From SB11 sp965222995 (GTDB taxonomy: Bacteria; Bacteroidota; Bacteroidia; UBA8524), in the NCBI GenBank assembly GCA_965222995.1, contig OZ244977.1, positions 248,001 through 312,000 on the forward strand: a stretch of DNA of 64,000 bases, read 5' to 3'. Below the pieces are notes generated by a model. The model saw only the letters and a list, made by a program, of their open reading frames with translations. It ran no database searches and was not told the DNA's origin. A program made the position numbers and the translations under genes. Of this stretch, positions 7,441 through 15,823 are shown piece by piece. Within the stretch, counting starts at the first letter, position 1, and each line of letters starts with the position of its first letter.

Positions 7441-8679
7441 GTGAGGAATAAGATAAAAAGAATAATACTTTTTTGGTTAGTACTTTTTGTACTGCTGTTT
7501 ATTATTTCCTTTCCTTTTACACTACACCATATACCTAGTATTCCTGCTTTAATAGCTCCATTTTCTGAAAGGCTTGTTAGGTGGTCTGCCAACAACTTAT
7601 TTCATATTAAACAACCCTATATTTATGAGTTATTATCAGATTCAACAGGGTTATACATACATGTTTTTAACCTTTTAGTTTTCTCATTGGTAATAGCAAT
7701 TCCTTTGGCTTACCGGGGAAGGGGGTGGAAGCTAAAATCATTAAAGTATTGGTTTAGCACTGTTGTAGCCTACTACTTATCGTTACAGTTGTTTATTTAT
7801 GGCTTAAATAAGGTGTTTAAATGGCAGTTTTATTTGCCGGAACCTAATACGCTTTATACTTCAGTTGGCGGAACTCACTTAGATTTATTGTTTTGGAGTG
7901 TAATGGGGGCTTCCTATCCCTACACTTTATTTTCAGGAATTATAGAAGTTTTACCAGCCTGTTTATTGCTGTTTAAAAGAACACGATTGCTAGGAGCAAT
8001 AATAGCATTTGCAGTTATGGTAAATGTGGTGATGATAAACTTTAGCTTCGATATTTCTGTAAAAGTATTCTCGCTGTTTCTGCTATTGTTAAGCTTTGTT
8101 TTAATACTCCCTTACCTCAAAAAACTAGGGCAGTTCTTTCTACATCAAGCAACCGTTGGTTTAAAGAAGTGGCAACCTGATTACTCAACTACAAAGCAAA
8201 AAAATCTTTATATCTCTATTAAAGCAATAGTGATAATATTACTATTATTCGAAGTACTTTCACCTTATTACAACAGCGGTAATTACAATGATGATTATGC
8301 TAAAAGACCTGCTTTACATGGTGCCTATGAAACACATAGAATGATTGTTAACGGAGATACTATAATACCTTTAATAGATAATGAGCAGTTTATAAAAAGG
8401 ATTTTTATACATAGAAAGGGATACTTAATTACCCAAACAATTAAAGATGATATGCAAGACTATAAGCTAACTTATGGTGATAATAATACACTGCAAATAA
8501 ATAATTACTACATCAATAGTCGCCATAAACTAAGTTATGAAATGCTTAACGATTCAATTGTATACTTTAAGGGTAAACTTGAGGAAGGAAAAGAAATAGA
8601 GCTAATGGCCATAAAACTTAATCATAGCCAACTACCTTTATTGCAAAAAGAATTTAACTGGACTATTGACGGATATTAA
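7441..8679 (+). CDS. DoxX-like multi-helix membrane protein with soluble C-terminal domain
   Basis: 412 aa from a GTG at 7441. About seven to eight membrane helices cover residues 8-285 (for example 8-27, 72-92, 105-122, 155-178, 190-225, 262-280), followed by a soluble C-terminal domain of about 125 residues rich in beta structure (HRMIVNGDTIIPLI, KGYLITQTI). The membrane part resembles DoxX-type proteins (YGLNKVFKW, LPACLLLFKRTRLLGAIIAF). Substrate and role are unknown. Its 3' end overlaps the convergent gene at 8676 by 4 bp, with both stop codons inside one TTAA. Confidence 0.6.
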   Translation: MRNKIKRIILFWLVLFVLLFIISFPFTLHHIPSIPALIAPFSERLVRWSANNLFHIKQPYIYELLSDSTGLYIHVFNLLVFSLVIAIPLAYRGRGWKLKSLKYWFSTVVAYYLSLQLFIYGLNKVFKWQFYLPEPNTLYTSVGGTHLDLLFWSVMGASYPYTLFSGIIEVLPACLLLFKRTRLLGAIIAFAVMVNVVMINFSFDISVKVFSLFLLLLSFVLILPYLKKLGQFFLHQATVGLKKWQPDYSTTKQKNLYISIKAIVIILLLFEVLSPYYNSGNYNDDYAKRPALHGAYETHRMIVNGDTIIPLIDNEQFIKRIFIHRKGYLITQTIKDDMQDYKLTYGDNNTLQINNYYINSRHKLSYEMLNDSIVYFKGKLEEGKEIELMAIKLNHSQLPLLQKEFNWTIDGY

Positions 8680-9152
8680 ATAATAAGGGCATCAATCGCG
8701 GTTTTGTAATCGTACTGAATATCCTCGTGCAGGGTGCTAAGTGCTTTTTTAATTTTTTGTATCTGGCGGTAGTAAATATTGTGCAGAGCAATATGCCTAT
8801 CAAGTGGTAACTCTAGCTCTTTAAACTTTATGCAGTAGAAAATTAGTAACTCTACTTCAGTTTGCTTATTACCTGAGTATTTTATGAATTTGTTGGTTGA
8901 GCGTAATATTTTGCGAAGGCTCTTTTTTACATAGTAGATATTACTGTTATTAATCTGGCTAAATTGCTCATTAATATCATTTTTTATAGTAGTTATATAA
9001 GCTTGCTCATCGCTTGCCTCAAATAGTAAATAAGTAAGTAGCTCTTTGTTCTCTTTTTTGTATTTAGCTAGCCTCAAACAAAGTTCAGCCAGTCTCTCAT
9101 TGGGTAAAGTATTCAGTTCTTTTTTTATTTCGCTTAAAGTAGCAGCTTTCAT
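8676..9152 (-). CDS. Conserved hypothetical, helical cytoplasmic protein
   Basis: 158 aa, no signal peptide or membrane segment, highly charged and almost entirely helical (KKELNTLPNERLAELCLRLAK at the N-terminus, then Lys-rich helices). The first 30 residues resemble a short helical-repeat or SAP-like segment, but I do not recognise a named family. It is translated right after the DUF3820 gene, whose TAA touches its ATG, so the two are co-transcribed and probably translationally coupled. No function is assigned. Confidence 0.6.
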   Translation of the reverse strand: MKAATLSEIKKELNTLPNERLAELCLRLAKYKKENKELLTYLLFEASDEQAYITTIKNDINEQFSQINNSNIYYVKKSLRKILRSTNKFIKYSGNKQTEVELLIFYCIKFKELELPLDRHIALHNIYYRQIQKIKKALSTLHEDIQYDYKTAIDALII

Positions 9153-9374
9153 TTATTTCTTTCCTTTCAAGGGTTCAAGCAAATATTCTAAGCCATTAAG
9201 TTTTATTTCATACATGGTTTGAAGCTGTTGCCCAAGTTTACCTTTAGGAAACCCTTGCCTATTAAACCATTCTAAATAATACATTGGTAAATTACACAAG
9301 AGCATCCCTTTATGTTTTCCAAAAGGCATTTCCACATTAACCAAGTCGATGAGAAGGTTAGGGTTGAAAGACAC
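9153..9374 (-). CDS. DUF3820 family protein
   Basis: 73 aa from a GTG at 9374. The segment MPFGKHKG, then LPMYYLEWF and GFPKGKLG, is the DUF3820 signature of small Bacteroidota/Proteobacteria proteins, sometimes annotated as putative quorum-sensing-regulated virulence factors. Biochemical function is not known to me. The compact fold with conserved Gly/His/Lys suggests nucleic-acid or ligand binding, which is inference. It leads a two-gene operon and lies just downstream of tRNA-Arg. Confidence 0.75.
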   Translation of the reverse strand: MSFNPNLLIDLVNVEMPFGKHKGMLLCNLPMYYLEWFNRQGFPKGKLGQQLQTMYEIKLNGLEYLLEPLKGKK

Positions 9375-9397
9375 TACTTTAATCTGCTTAAAAACTG

Positions 9398-9469
9398 TGA
9401 CCCCGTCGGGAATCGAACCTGAATCTTAAGTTCCGGAGACTTACGTAATATCCATTATACTACAGGGCC
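9398..9469 (-). tRNA. tRNA-Arg (anticodon CCG)
   Basis: 72-nt cloverleaf on the minus strand: acceptor GGCCCTG/CGGGGTC with two G-U pairs, anticodon stem TAAGT/ACTTA around loop CTCCGGA (anticodon CCG), T-loop TTCGATT. The T-stem has one A-C mismatch. The discriminator base is A and CCA is not encoded. It sits upstream of the DUF3820 operon. Confidence 0.9.
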
Positions 9470-9536
9470 AATATTGCAAAGGTAAGCCAATTGATGTGTG
9501 TAAACTACATTCGGGAAAATCCGTCGTCTTATTTTA

Positions 9537-9544
9537 TATCTTTG
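9537..9544 (+). promoter_or_regulatory. -7 promoter box TATCTTTG
   Basis: Exact TAnnTTTG match ending 7 nt before the ATG at 9552, the same spacing as at 3838 and 41198. No clear -33 element is visible. Confidence 0.5.
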
Positions 9545-9551
9545 AAAGGTT

Positions 9552-12305
9552 ATGCAACGAAATAAATTGTTCATCATATTGGGGCTAACTTCAGTTATAG
9601 TAATTGGAGGTATAGCTTATAAATATCTAACTACATCTTCATATACTGCATCAAAAGAAGTTTTAGGCGACGATGCTATGAGCTTCAACTTATCAGCCAG
9701 GGAAGAATGGAAACTAAATAGACTTAAAGACCCAACAACAGGACAAATACCTGAAAATATCAGAGAAAAAGAGCTGGCTTTTGCTGCTAATTTGCCTCAT
9801 GCTGAAATATTTAGAAAAAGCGGAGAATTATGGGAGCCTATAGGCCCTTATAATATTGGTGGCAGAACCCGAACAGTTGTTATTGATGTTGATGATGAGA
9901 ACATATTATTGGCGGGTGGTGCATCAGGCGGTATATGGCGTAGTGAAGATGGTGGGCAAAGCTGGGTAAAAACTACCAACAATACTCAGGTTAATGCCAT
10001 TACTTCTATTACACAGGATACACGTAACGGGAAAACAAATATTTGGTACGCAGTTACCGGTGAACGATTAGGCCCCAGTGCTTCAAAACCGGGCGCTTTT
10101 TATACAGGCGATGGTTTTTTAAAATCTACTGACGGAGGTAAAAGCTGGACTGCTTTAGCCAGTACTGCACGAAATACACCCCAGTTTGACTCAAACTTTG
10201 ATTTAGGGTGGAGAATAGTTGTTAACCATACTATTACTGATAATGATGCTGTTTTTGCTGCCATTTATAGTGGCATTTACCGTAGTTTAGATGGAGGTGA
10301 TACGTGGAATAGAGTATTGGGTACAGGTACCCCTGAATATACTGATATTGCTATAACCCAAAGCGGTGTTTTGTATGCTACTATAGAAGATGTAGGCTCG
10401 CAAAGAGGTATTTGGCGTAGCGATGACAATGGTGATAATTGGACAAGAATAACCCCTTCAAACTTCCCCTCAGTATACGATAGAATGGTAATTGGTTTGG
10501 TACCCCAGTTTGAAAACCAACTATATATTTTGGCTTATACACCCAATGCCGGAAAGAGAACTACAAATTTCAGGGGAGATGAAGAATGGAACAGCCTTTG
10601 GAAATATACATATGTTTCCGGTGATGGTAGTGGGAACGGTGGTATTTGGGAAGATAGGTCAGCCTCTATTCCTTCTTCAACTACAGAGTTTGAATCTTTT
10701 AATGCACAAGGTGGCTATAACTATTTGGTAAAGGTGCATCCTGCGGATACCAATTTGGTTTTTATTGGAGGTACAAGTTTATTCCGCTCTACAGATGCTT
10801 TTAAAACCGCAAACAATACTAAAAAAGCCGGCGGGTTTGCTTTGGGAACCCGAAGACCTGACTTTACCTTTTTCGAAGGGCATCATCCGGATCAGCATAA
10901 CCTTATTTTTTATAAATCAGATCCTAATAAAGCCATTTCTGCTCACGATGGGGGAGTATCATTAACCCGCAATATCAAAGCTGATGTTGTTGAGTGGGAA
11001 AGCCTAAATCAAGGATATGTTACTACTCAGTTTTATACAGTTGCTTTAAACCAGAGTAAAGCTGGAGATAATGTAATAATTGGCGGTTTGCAAGATAACG
11101 GAACACTTAGAACGGATAAGTATGACCGTAAGCACCCGTGGAATATGATTTTTAGCTATGATGGTGCTTTTTGCCATGTAGCTGATAATGGAATGGATTA
11201 CTACTTAGCTAAACAGCAAGCAGGGCTATACCGTGTAAGGCTGGATAATAAAGGAAATAGAGTGCAAAGTGCGAGGCTAGACCCACCACATTTAGCTAAT
11301 AGTGCTTATGAGTTTATTCACCCTTGGTGTATTAACCCTAATGATGATAAGCAACTTTACCTTCCTGTACGTGGTGTAGGCGGCATATTACGCAGTACAG
11401 ATGTTACTGCAGAACCTTTAGATAATTTCTTAGACTCTTCAAGAACTAATACCAAATGGGATAGCCTAAGTGCAACTTTTGGCGCAGGGCGTATTACCGC
11501 CATTAGCATGTCTACACAACCTGCAAATATTTTATTTTATGGTACTAATGCAGGCAAGGTATTTAAGGTTGAAAATGCACATACAGGGCAACCTACAATT
11601 GAAGATATAACAGGATTAAATACAGTTGCTGCAAATATCAATAATATTTGTGTACACCCTGAGGATGCTGATAAACTGATTGTAGTAATGTCAAATTACA
11701 ATGTACGGAGTTTGTTTTATACCGAAGATGGAGGAGATAACTGGGTTAATATATCAGGCAACTTAGAAGAAAACCCCAATGGTTCAGGAGATGGTCCTTC
11801 ATGCAGGTGGGCTGAGTTTATTAAAACAGAATCGGGCTATGGGGTATTGGTAGCTACTAGCGTTGGATTATTCGGGACACCATCGCTTGACGGTGAAAAT
11901 ACTGTTTGGATACAGCAAAGCCCTGATGGTATAGGTAATGCCGTTTGCGATATGATAAAAGTTCGTCGTAGTGATGGTAAAGTTGTAGTAGGTACACATG
12001 GAGCCGGGGTTTATATTGCTAATTTATCTCGCAGTCATCACCTAACAGGTTTAGAGAATTCAATCGCAAAAGAAAAAATAGATTTTAAAGTTTATCCCAA
12101 CCCAACCCAGGCAGAATTAAATGTTTCTGCTGATAATAGAGTTAAGTCTATCAGTATTTATAATACCAACGGACAGAAACTTATTGAAGAAAAAGGGGCT
12201 GGTAGTACAAAAACACTTCAAGTAGGGCTTTTAGCCCAGGGGACTTACTTAGTAAGAATAGAGACTTCTAAAGGCAGCGCATCTAAATTTTTCATCAAAA
12301 AGTAA
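9552..12305 (+). CDS. Secreted VPS10/sortilin-like beta-propeller protein with T9SS type A sorting domain
   Basis: 917 aa. A signal-anchor-like N-terminus (8-25) and a charged spacer precede a very long BNR/sortilin-type propeller region (about 90-830). Repeated Asp-box motifs are visible: RSEDGGQSW, KSTDGGKSW, RSLDGGDTW, RSDDNGDNW, YTEDGGDNW. The last about 75 residues (YPNPTQAELNV ... GTYLVRIET ... FFIKK) are a T9SS type A sorting domain, which sends the protein across the outer membrane and is then removed. The opening WEPIGPYNIGGRTR is typical of Bacteroidota proteins of this type. Propellers with Asp boxes occur in sialidases and sorting receptors, but no glycosidase active site is evident, so surface binding is the safer guess. 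Confidence 0.9.
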   Translation: MQRNKLFIILGLTSVIVIGGIAYKYLTTSSYTASKEVLGDDAMSFNLSAREEWKLNRLKDPTTGQIPENIREKELAFAANLPHAEIFRKSGELWEPIGPYNIGGRTRTVVIDVDDENILLAGGASGGIWRSEDGGQSWVKTTNNTQVNAITSITQDTRNGKTNIWYAVTGERLGPSASKPGAFYTGDGFLKSTDGGKSWTALASTARNTPQFDSNFDLGWRIVVNHTITDNDAVFAAIYSGIYRSLDGGDTWNRVLGTGTPEYTDIAITQSGVLYATIEDVGSQRGIWRSDDNGDNWTRITPSNFPSVYDRMVIGLVPQFENQLYILAYTPNAGKRTTNFRGDEEWNSLWKYTYVSGDGSGNGGIWEDRSASIPSSTTEFESFNAQGGYNYLVKVHPADTNLVFIGGTSLFRSTDAFKTANNTKKAGGFALGTRRPDFTFFEGHHPDQHNLIFYKSDPNKAISAHDGGVSLTRNIKADVVEWESLNQGYVTTQFYTVALNQSKAGDNVIIGGLQDNGTLRTDKYDRKHPWNMIFSYDGAFCHVADNGMDYYLAKQQAGLYRVRLDNKGNRVQSARLDPPHLANSAYEFIHPWCINPNDDKQLYLPVRGVGGILRSTDVTAEPLDNFLDSSRTNTKWDSLSATFGAGRITAISMSTQPANILFYGTNAGKVFKVENAHTGQPTIEDITGLNTVAANINNICVHPEDADKLIVVMSNYNVRSLFYTEDGGDNWVNISGNLEENPNGSGDGPSCRWAEFIKTESGYGVLVATSVGLFGTPSLDGENTVWIQQSPDGIGNAVCDMIKVRRSDGKVVVGTHGAGVYIANLSRSHHLTGLENSIAKEKIDFKVYPNPTQAELNVSADNRVKSISIYNTNGQKLIEEKGAGSTKTLQVGLLAQGTYLVRIETSKGSASKFFIKK

Positions 12306-12789
12306 CTCTAAAACTAAACGAGCATAAAAAAACAGCCTATCTCCCGACAGACTGTTGTGCTATTTAGGAATATTACTGAAGAATTTACTCTTCTGTCAAC
12401 AAAGCTAATTTTTTACTTTACAAGTAGAAATCAACATAATCTTAATAAAGTGTTGATAACTACTATTGACAGGACAAATGTACAACATATTTTTAAATAT
12501 GCAATTTTTTCTAAAAAAAATTACTAATTATTTAAAATTAAAAAATTTGCGTAAGTATATTATTATCAACTATTTATGTTATGTATGTATTATAATGATA
12601 AAAAAAAATACTTAAAAATTTAAATTCTATATAGAAATATACAATTATGTTTATTCTTGTTAATATGTAGCAGAAAAATGGGCAATAAGCGGCAATATTC
12701 TTCCTAAAATGACTATTATTAAGAGTTATTTTTTTAAAAAGTAAAAACTATTTCATACATATAATGAAAGGCCTCAGTAAGAAAAGGAT
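12306..12789. other. AT-rich intergenic region without a visible gene
   Basis: 484 bp with no credible ORF on either strand. It opens with an imperfect hairpin at 12331-12356 and is strongly AT-rich from about 12480 to 12700. TGTTGATAA at 12451-12459 and TTATCAACT at 12563-12571 resemble DnaA boxes (TTATCCACA). The last 60 bp hold the leader of the lipoprotein gene, with AAAAGGAT before its ATG. Confidence 0.6.
12331..12356. terminator. Imperfect hairpin after the T9SS propeller gene
   Basis: AACAG pairs with CTGTT, extended by CT/AG and TC/GA with two single mismatches around a TCCC loop. It lies 25 bp after the stop codon of the propeller gene. A run of seven A precedes it, so the T-tract would favour leftward termination; rightward termination would be weak. 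Confidence 0.4.
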
Positions 12790-13359
12790 ATGAAAAAAAC
12801 AATTTACGTGGTATTTATACTGCTATTGGCAGCTTGTGGAAATGATAGTACACATTCTGAAAAAGGAGACAAGAATTCGAAGGCATCTACAGAAAAAAGC
12901 AATACAAATATTGAAACCAAAGAAGATGGAGAAAGTAATACTGTTATAAATGAGGGAGCTGCAAAAGAGTCTGATTTAGTAGTTGAAGCTAAGTCTTTAA
13001 AAAAAGAAGATATTTTAGGAGATTGGGTATTGGTAGACTTTAATAGGACGGGCAGTAGTTTTTCTCTAAAAAATTGTGATAAAAAAACAGTTTGGCATTT
13101 TACCAATGAGGAAGCGAAACCTTTGGGAGACGGCACTAAGATGAATAAACTAATTGCAGAAAAAGGTGAAGGCTGCAAGAAATGGTTCGGGTTTAAAAGT
13201 TCATGGGTTATATATAAAGGCAAACTGTTTATATCGTCAAGCAGTATTGGTGGGGTAGGGGGCGTTTCTCAGGCCGGAGTATTTGATAGTGTGGTAATAA
13301 ATGGGGATGAGATGATTTTGAAAGCTCAAAAATCAACATATACTTTCAAAAAGAGATAA
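12790..13359 (+). CDS. Lipoprotein with lipocalin-like C-terminal domain
   Basis: 189 aa. A lipoprotein signal peptide with lipobox LLAAC (Cys16) is followed by a low-complexity Ser/Lys/Glu/Asn linker to about residue 70, then a beta-rich domain beginning ILGDWVLVDF and ending ILKAQKSTYTFKKR. The GDW start and strand pattern recall the lipocalin-like domains common in Bacteroidota lipoproteins. Two cysteines (in KNCDK and EGCKKW) could form a disulfide. AAAAGGAT just before the ATG is one of the clearer Shine-Dalgarno sites here. It ends directly against the convergent histidine kinase gene. Ligand unknown. Confidence 0.7.
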   Translation: MKKTIYVVFILLLAACGNDSTHSEKGDKNSKASTEKSNTNIETKEDGESNTVINEGAAKESDLVVEAKSLKKEDILGDWVLVDFNRTGSSFSLKNCDKKTVWHFTNEEAKPLGDGTKMNKLIAEKGEGCKKWFGFKSSWVIYKGKLFISSSSIGGVGGVSQAGVFDSVVINGDEMILKAQKSTYTFKKR

Positions 13360-15726
13360 TTAGGCACTTAGCTGGAAGGTGATTTTTTCATACAGTAAAG
13401 CTTGGTCAACAGGCTTGGTCATATAATCATCCATACCCACGTTTTTGGCTTTTTGTTTTGAGCTTTCCATTACATCAGCGGTAAGTGCTATAATGGGTAT
13501 TTCTTTGTTATTGTCTCCTGCTGTTCCTTTTCGTATTTCGGTAGTAGCTTCATAGCCATCCATTATGGGCATTTGCAAATCCATTAAAATCACATCAAAA
13601 TGTTCTTCTTCCAGCTTGTCTAAAGCTTCCTTTCCGTTGTCTGCCAATGCTATTTCGGTATTTTCCCATTTAGATAAAAGAGTTTCCATAATAAACTGGT
13701 TTACATCGTTATCCTCAACTACTAATATTTTGTTGCCCAGTAGGTCGAATCTGTCTTTAGGAAATATATTTTGTTTTTTAGCACTTGTTTTTATTAATAT
13801 ATAAGGCAGTTCAACTGTAAAAGTGGTGCCTTTATTTATTTCACTTTGCAGGTTTATAGTACCTTTTTGCAATTCAATCAAACGTTTTACTATGGAAAGT
13901 CCTAAACCAAATCCTCCATACTTTCTTTTATCATTTATAGTTTCTTGAATAAAGCTTTCAAAAACACTGCTTTGTTTTTCTTTTGGAATACCAATGCCGG
14001 TATCAGTAATAGTTATATTAAGTAATGTGGTATCATCCTCCAATAGTTTATAATCTACAACTAAGTCTACAGAGCCTTTACTTGTAAACTTCACAGCATT
14101 ACTTAGTAAATTACTTAGTATTTGAGTTAAACGGCTGGCATCGCCTTTTATAAGTTCGGGTAACTCGTTGTGGGCAGTATAATTAAAGTTTAAGCCTTTG
14201 TTTTTTGCCTGGATTTCCCAGTTTCCTTTAGCTTGTTTTATAATACTATCAGGGTTAAATTCTTCAACTTGAAGGGTAAGTTCCCCTTTTTGAATTTTAG
14301 AGAAATCGAGAATATCATTTACAGAGCTAAGTAAACTTACCGATGAGTATTTTATTAAATCGAAATTGTTTTTAATTTTCTCATCTTCTACTTCTTTCCG
14401 CATCACATCAGAAATACTCATTATAGCATTTAGTGGGGTACGCAGCTCATGGCTCATCATAGACATAAAGTTGCTTTTAAGCTCATTAGCTTCTTCTGAT
14501 TTTTGCAGTGCAACTTCCTGTATTTTTTCTTTTTCACTTTTTAGTAGCCAAATTCTATTTGCCATTGAAAGTGAAAGGAAAGTTACTTCAAGCCCCGTAC
14601 CTAGCTTTGTGCTGTATTCTGTAATAATGGAGTTGGGTATAATGCCCAAGTTATTTAAAATAAAAATAGTGAAGCCAACAACTAAACATAAAATACCAAT
14701 GGAAAAAAGCCAGTCAATTGTTTTGTACTTTATCCAAAGACTAATAATTGAAATAATTATAAAAGATAGTACCAATAACCCTAATAAATTGGCAATTGGG
14801 TAACTCAATTCAAAAGCTTTTGTGCTAACCAGTACCAAAATAAATAATATACCTAATGCAATATTTAGAGCCTTGAAAACTTTGGGAATAAAGGTAAAGT
14901 ATTCATCAATTTTTAAATAGGTTACCACATACAGGCTCATGAAAAAAGGAGAAATAATGGCAATAAGTATTAATGAGCGCAGGTATAACCATCCGCTACC
15001 GGGCATAATATATTGATGAAAAAGCCCGTCAAGAGCAAACTGAAGCAATCCTATTGAAATTACGTACAGGCTATAAAATAGAAAGCTTTTATCAGCCATG
15101 CCAAAATAGAAGAATAGGTAGGTAATGGCAGCTAAGAGTAAAACACCATAAAACAACCCGAAAACCAACAATTCACCGTGAGACAATTCAATAAACCTAT
15201 CGGGAGTATATAATATTAGCGGAAGGCTTAATACTTCCCCATCACTTTTGTAGTGTATATATACCGTATATTTTTTTTGTGGTGAAAGATTGAGTTTAAA
15301 AAGTGTTTTGTGGTGTTGAACTGTTTTTTTATTAAGGGGTAGGTTATCTCCTGAAAATTGAGTTTCAATACTTCCGGTTTCACTTATTATATAACACTCA
15401 ACATTATCAATTATAGGGCGAGCAGTTTCAAGGTAATAATTAAGATTTTCTTCTGAATTATTATAAATATCGAAAGTGAGCCAATAGTGGCTTGAAGTGA
15501 AGCTTATATTTGGCTTTTCTTCATTAATTTCTTTAAAAGCAACCAGCGAAGGGTTATCTAAAATATTTTCAATTGTTAAAGCGGTATCAAGAGGACTAGA
15601 AAGGCGTGCTTTATTTAAAATATTAATTTCTGATGGTGATTGTGAAGTTATAACTACCTGTGTGTATGCAATTTTTGAGAAAAAGAATATAAAAACTATA
15701 GAAAAAATATGAGTACGGATATTCAT
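13360..15726 (-). CDS. Hybrid sensor histidine kinase with 7TMR-DISM sensor and receiver domain
   Basis: 788 aa. Order: signal peptide (1-22), periplasmic 7TMR-DISMED2-type beta domain (about 30-175), seven membrane helices (about 185-390), short coiled coil, HisKA with phospho-acceptor H426 in SHELRTP, HATPase with N-box NLLSNAVKF and G boxes DTGIGIP and GGFGLGLS, then a C-terminal receiver with phospho-acceptor D716 in LMDLQMP and Lys in TKP. The DISMED2 domain is a jelly-roll thought to bind carbohydrate-like ligands. No response regulator or transporter is adjacent, so it is an orphan hybrid kinase that probably signals to a remote HPt or regulator protein. Its stop codon abuts that of the convergent lipoprotein gene. 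Confidence 0.95.
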   Translation of the reverse strand: MNIRTHIFSIVFIFFFSKIAYTQVVITSQSPSEINILNKARLSSPLDTALTIENILDNPSLVAFKEINEEKPNISFTSSHYWLTFDIYNNSEENLNYYLETARPIIDNVECYIISETGSIETQFSGDNLPLNKKTVQHHKTLFKLNLSPQKKYTVYIHYKSDGEVLSLPLILYTPDRFIELSHGELLVFGLFYGVLLLAAITYLFFYFGMADKSFLFYSLYVISIGLLQFALDGLFHQYIMPGSGWLYLRSLILIAIISPFFMSLYVVTYLKIDEYFTFIPKVFKALNIALGILFILVLVSTKAFELSYPIANLLGLLVLSFIIISIISLWIKYKTIDWLFSIGILCLVVGFTIFILNNLGIIPNSIITEYSTKLGTGLEVTFLSLSMANRIWLLKSEKEKIQEVALQKSEEANELKSNFMSMMSHELRTPLNAIMSISDVMRKEVEDEKIKNNFDLIKYSSVSLLSSVNDILDFSKIQKGELTLQVEEFNPDSIIKQAKGNWEIQAKNKGLNFNYTAHNELPELIKGDASRLTQILSNLLSNAVKFTSKGSVDLVVDYKLLEDDTTLLNITITDTGIGIPKEKQSSVFESFIQETINDKRKYGGFGLGLSIVKRLIELQKGTINLQSEINKGTTFTVELPYILIKTSAKKQNIFPKDRFDLLGNKILVVEDNDVNQFIMETLLSKWENTEIALADNGKEALDKLEEEHFDVILMDLQMPIMDGYEATTEIRKGTAGDNNKEIPIIALTADVMESSKQKAKNVGMDDYMTKPVDQALLYEKITFQLSA

Positions 15727-15823
15727 TTATATAGGTAGAGTAAGCGATTAATATACGCATTAACCAACAAAAAAGTTCATTATTAAGTGCAGAGCTATAC
15801 TAAATACAACTTAGTAAGGTAGT

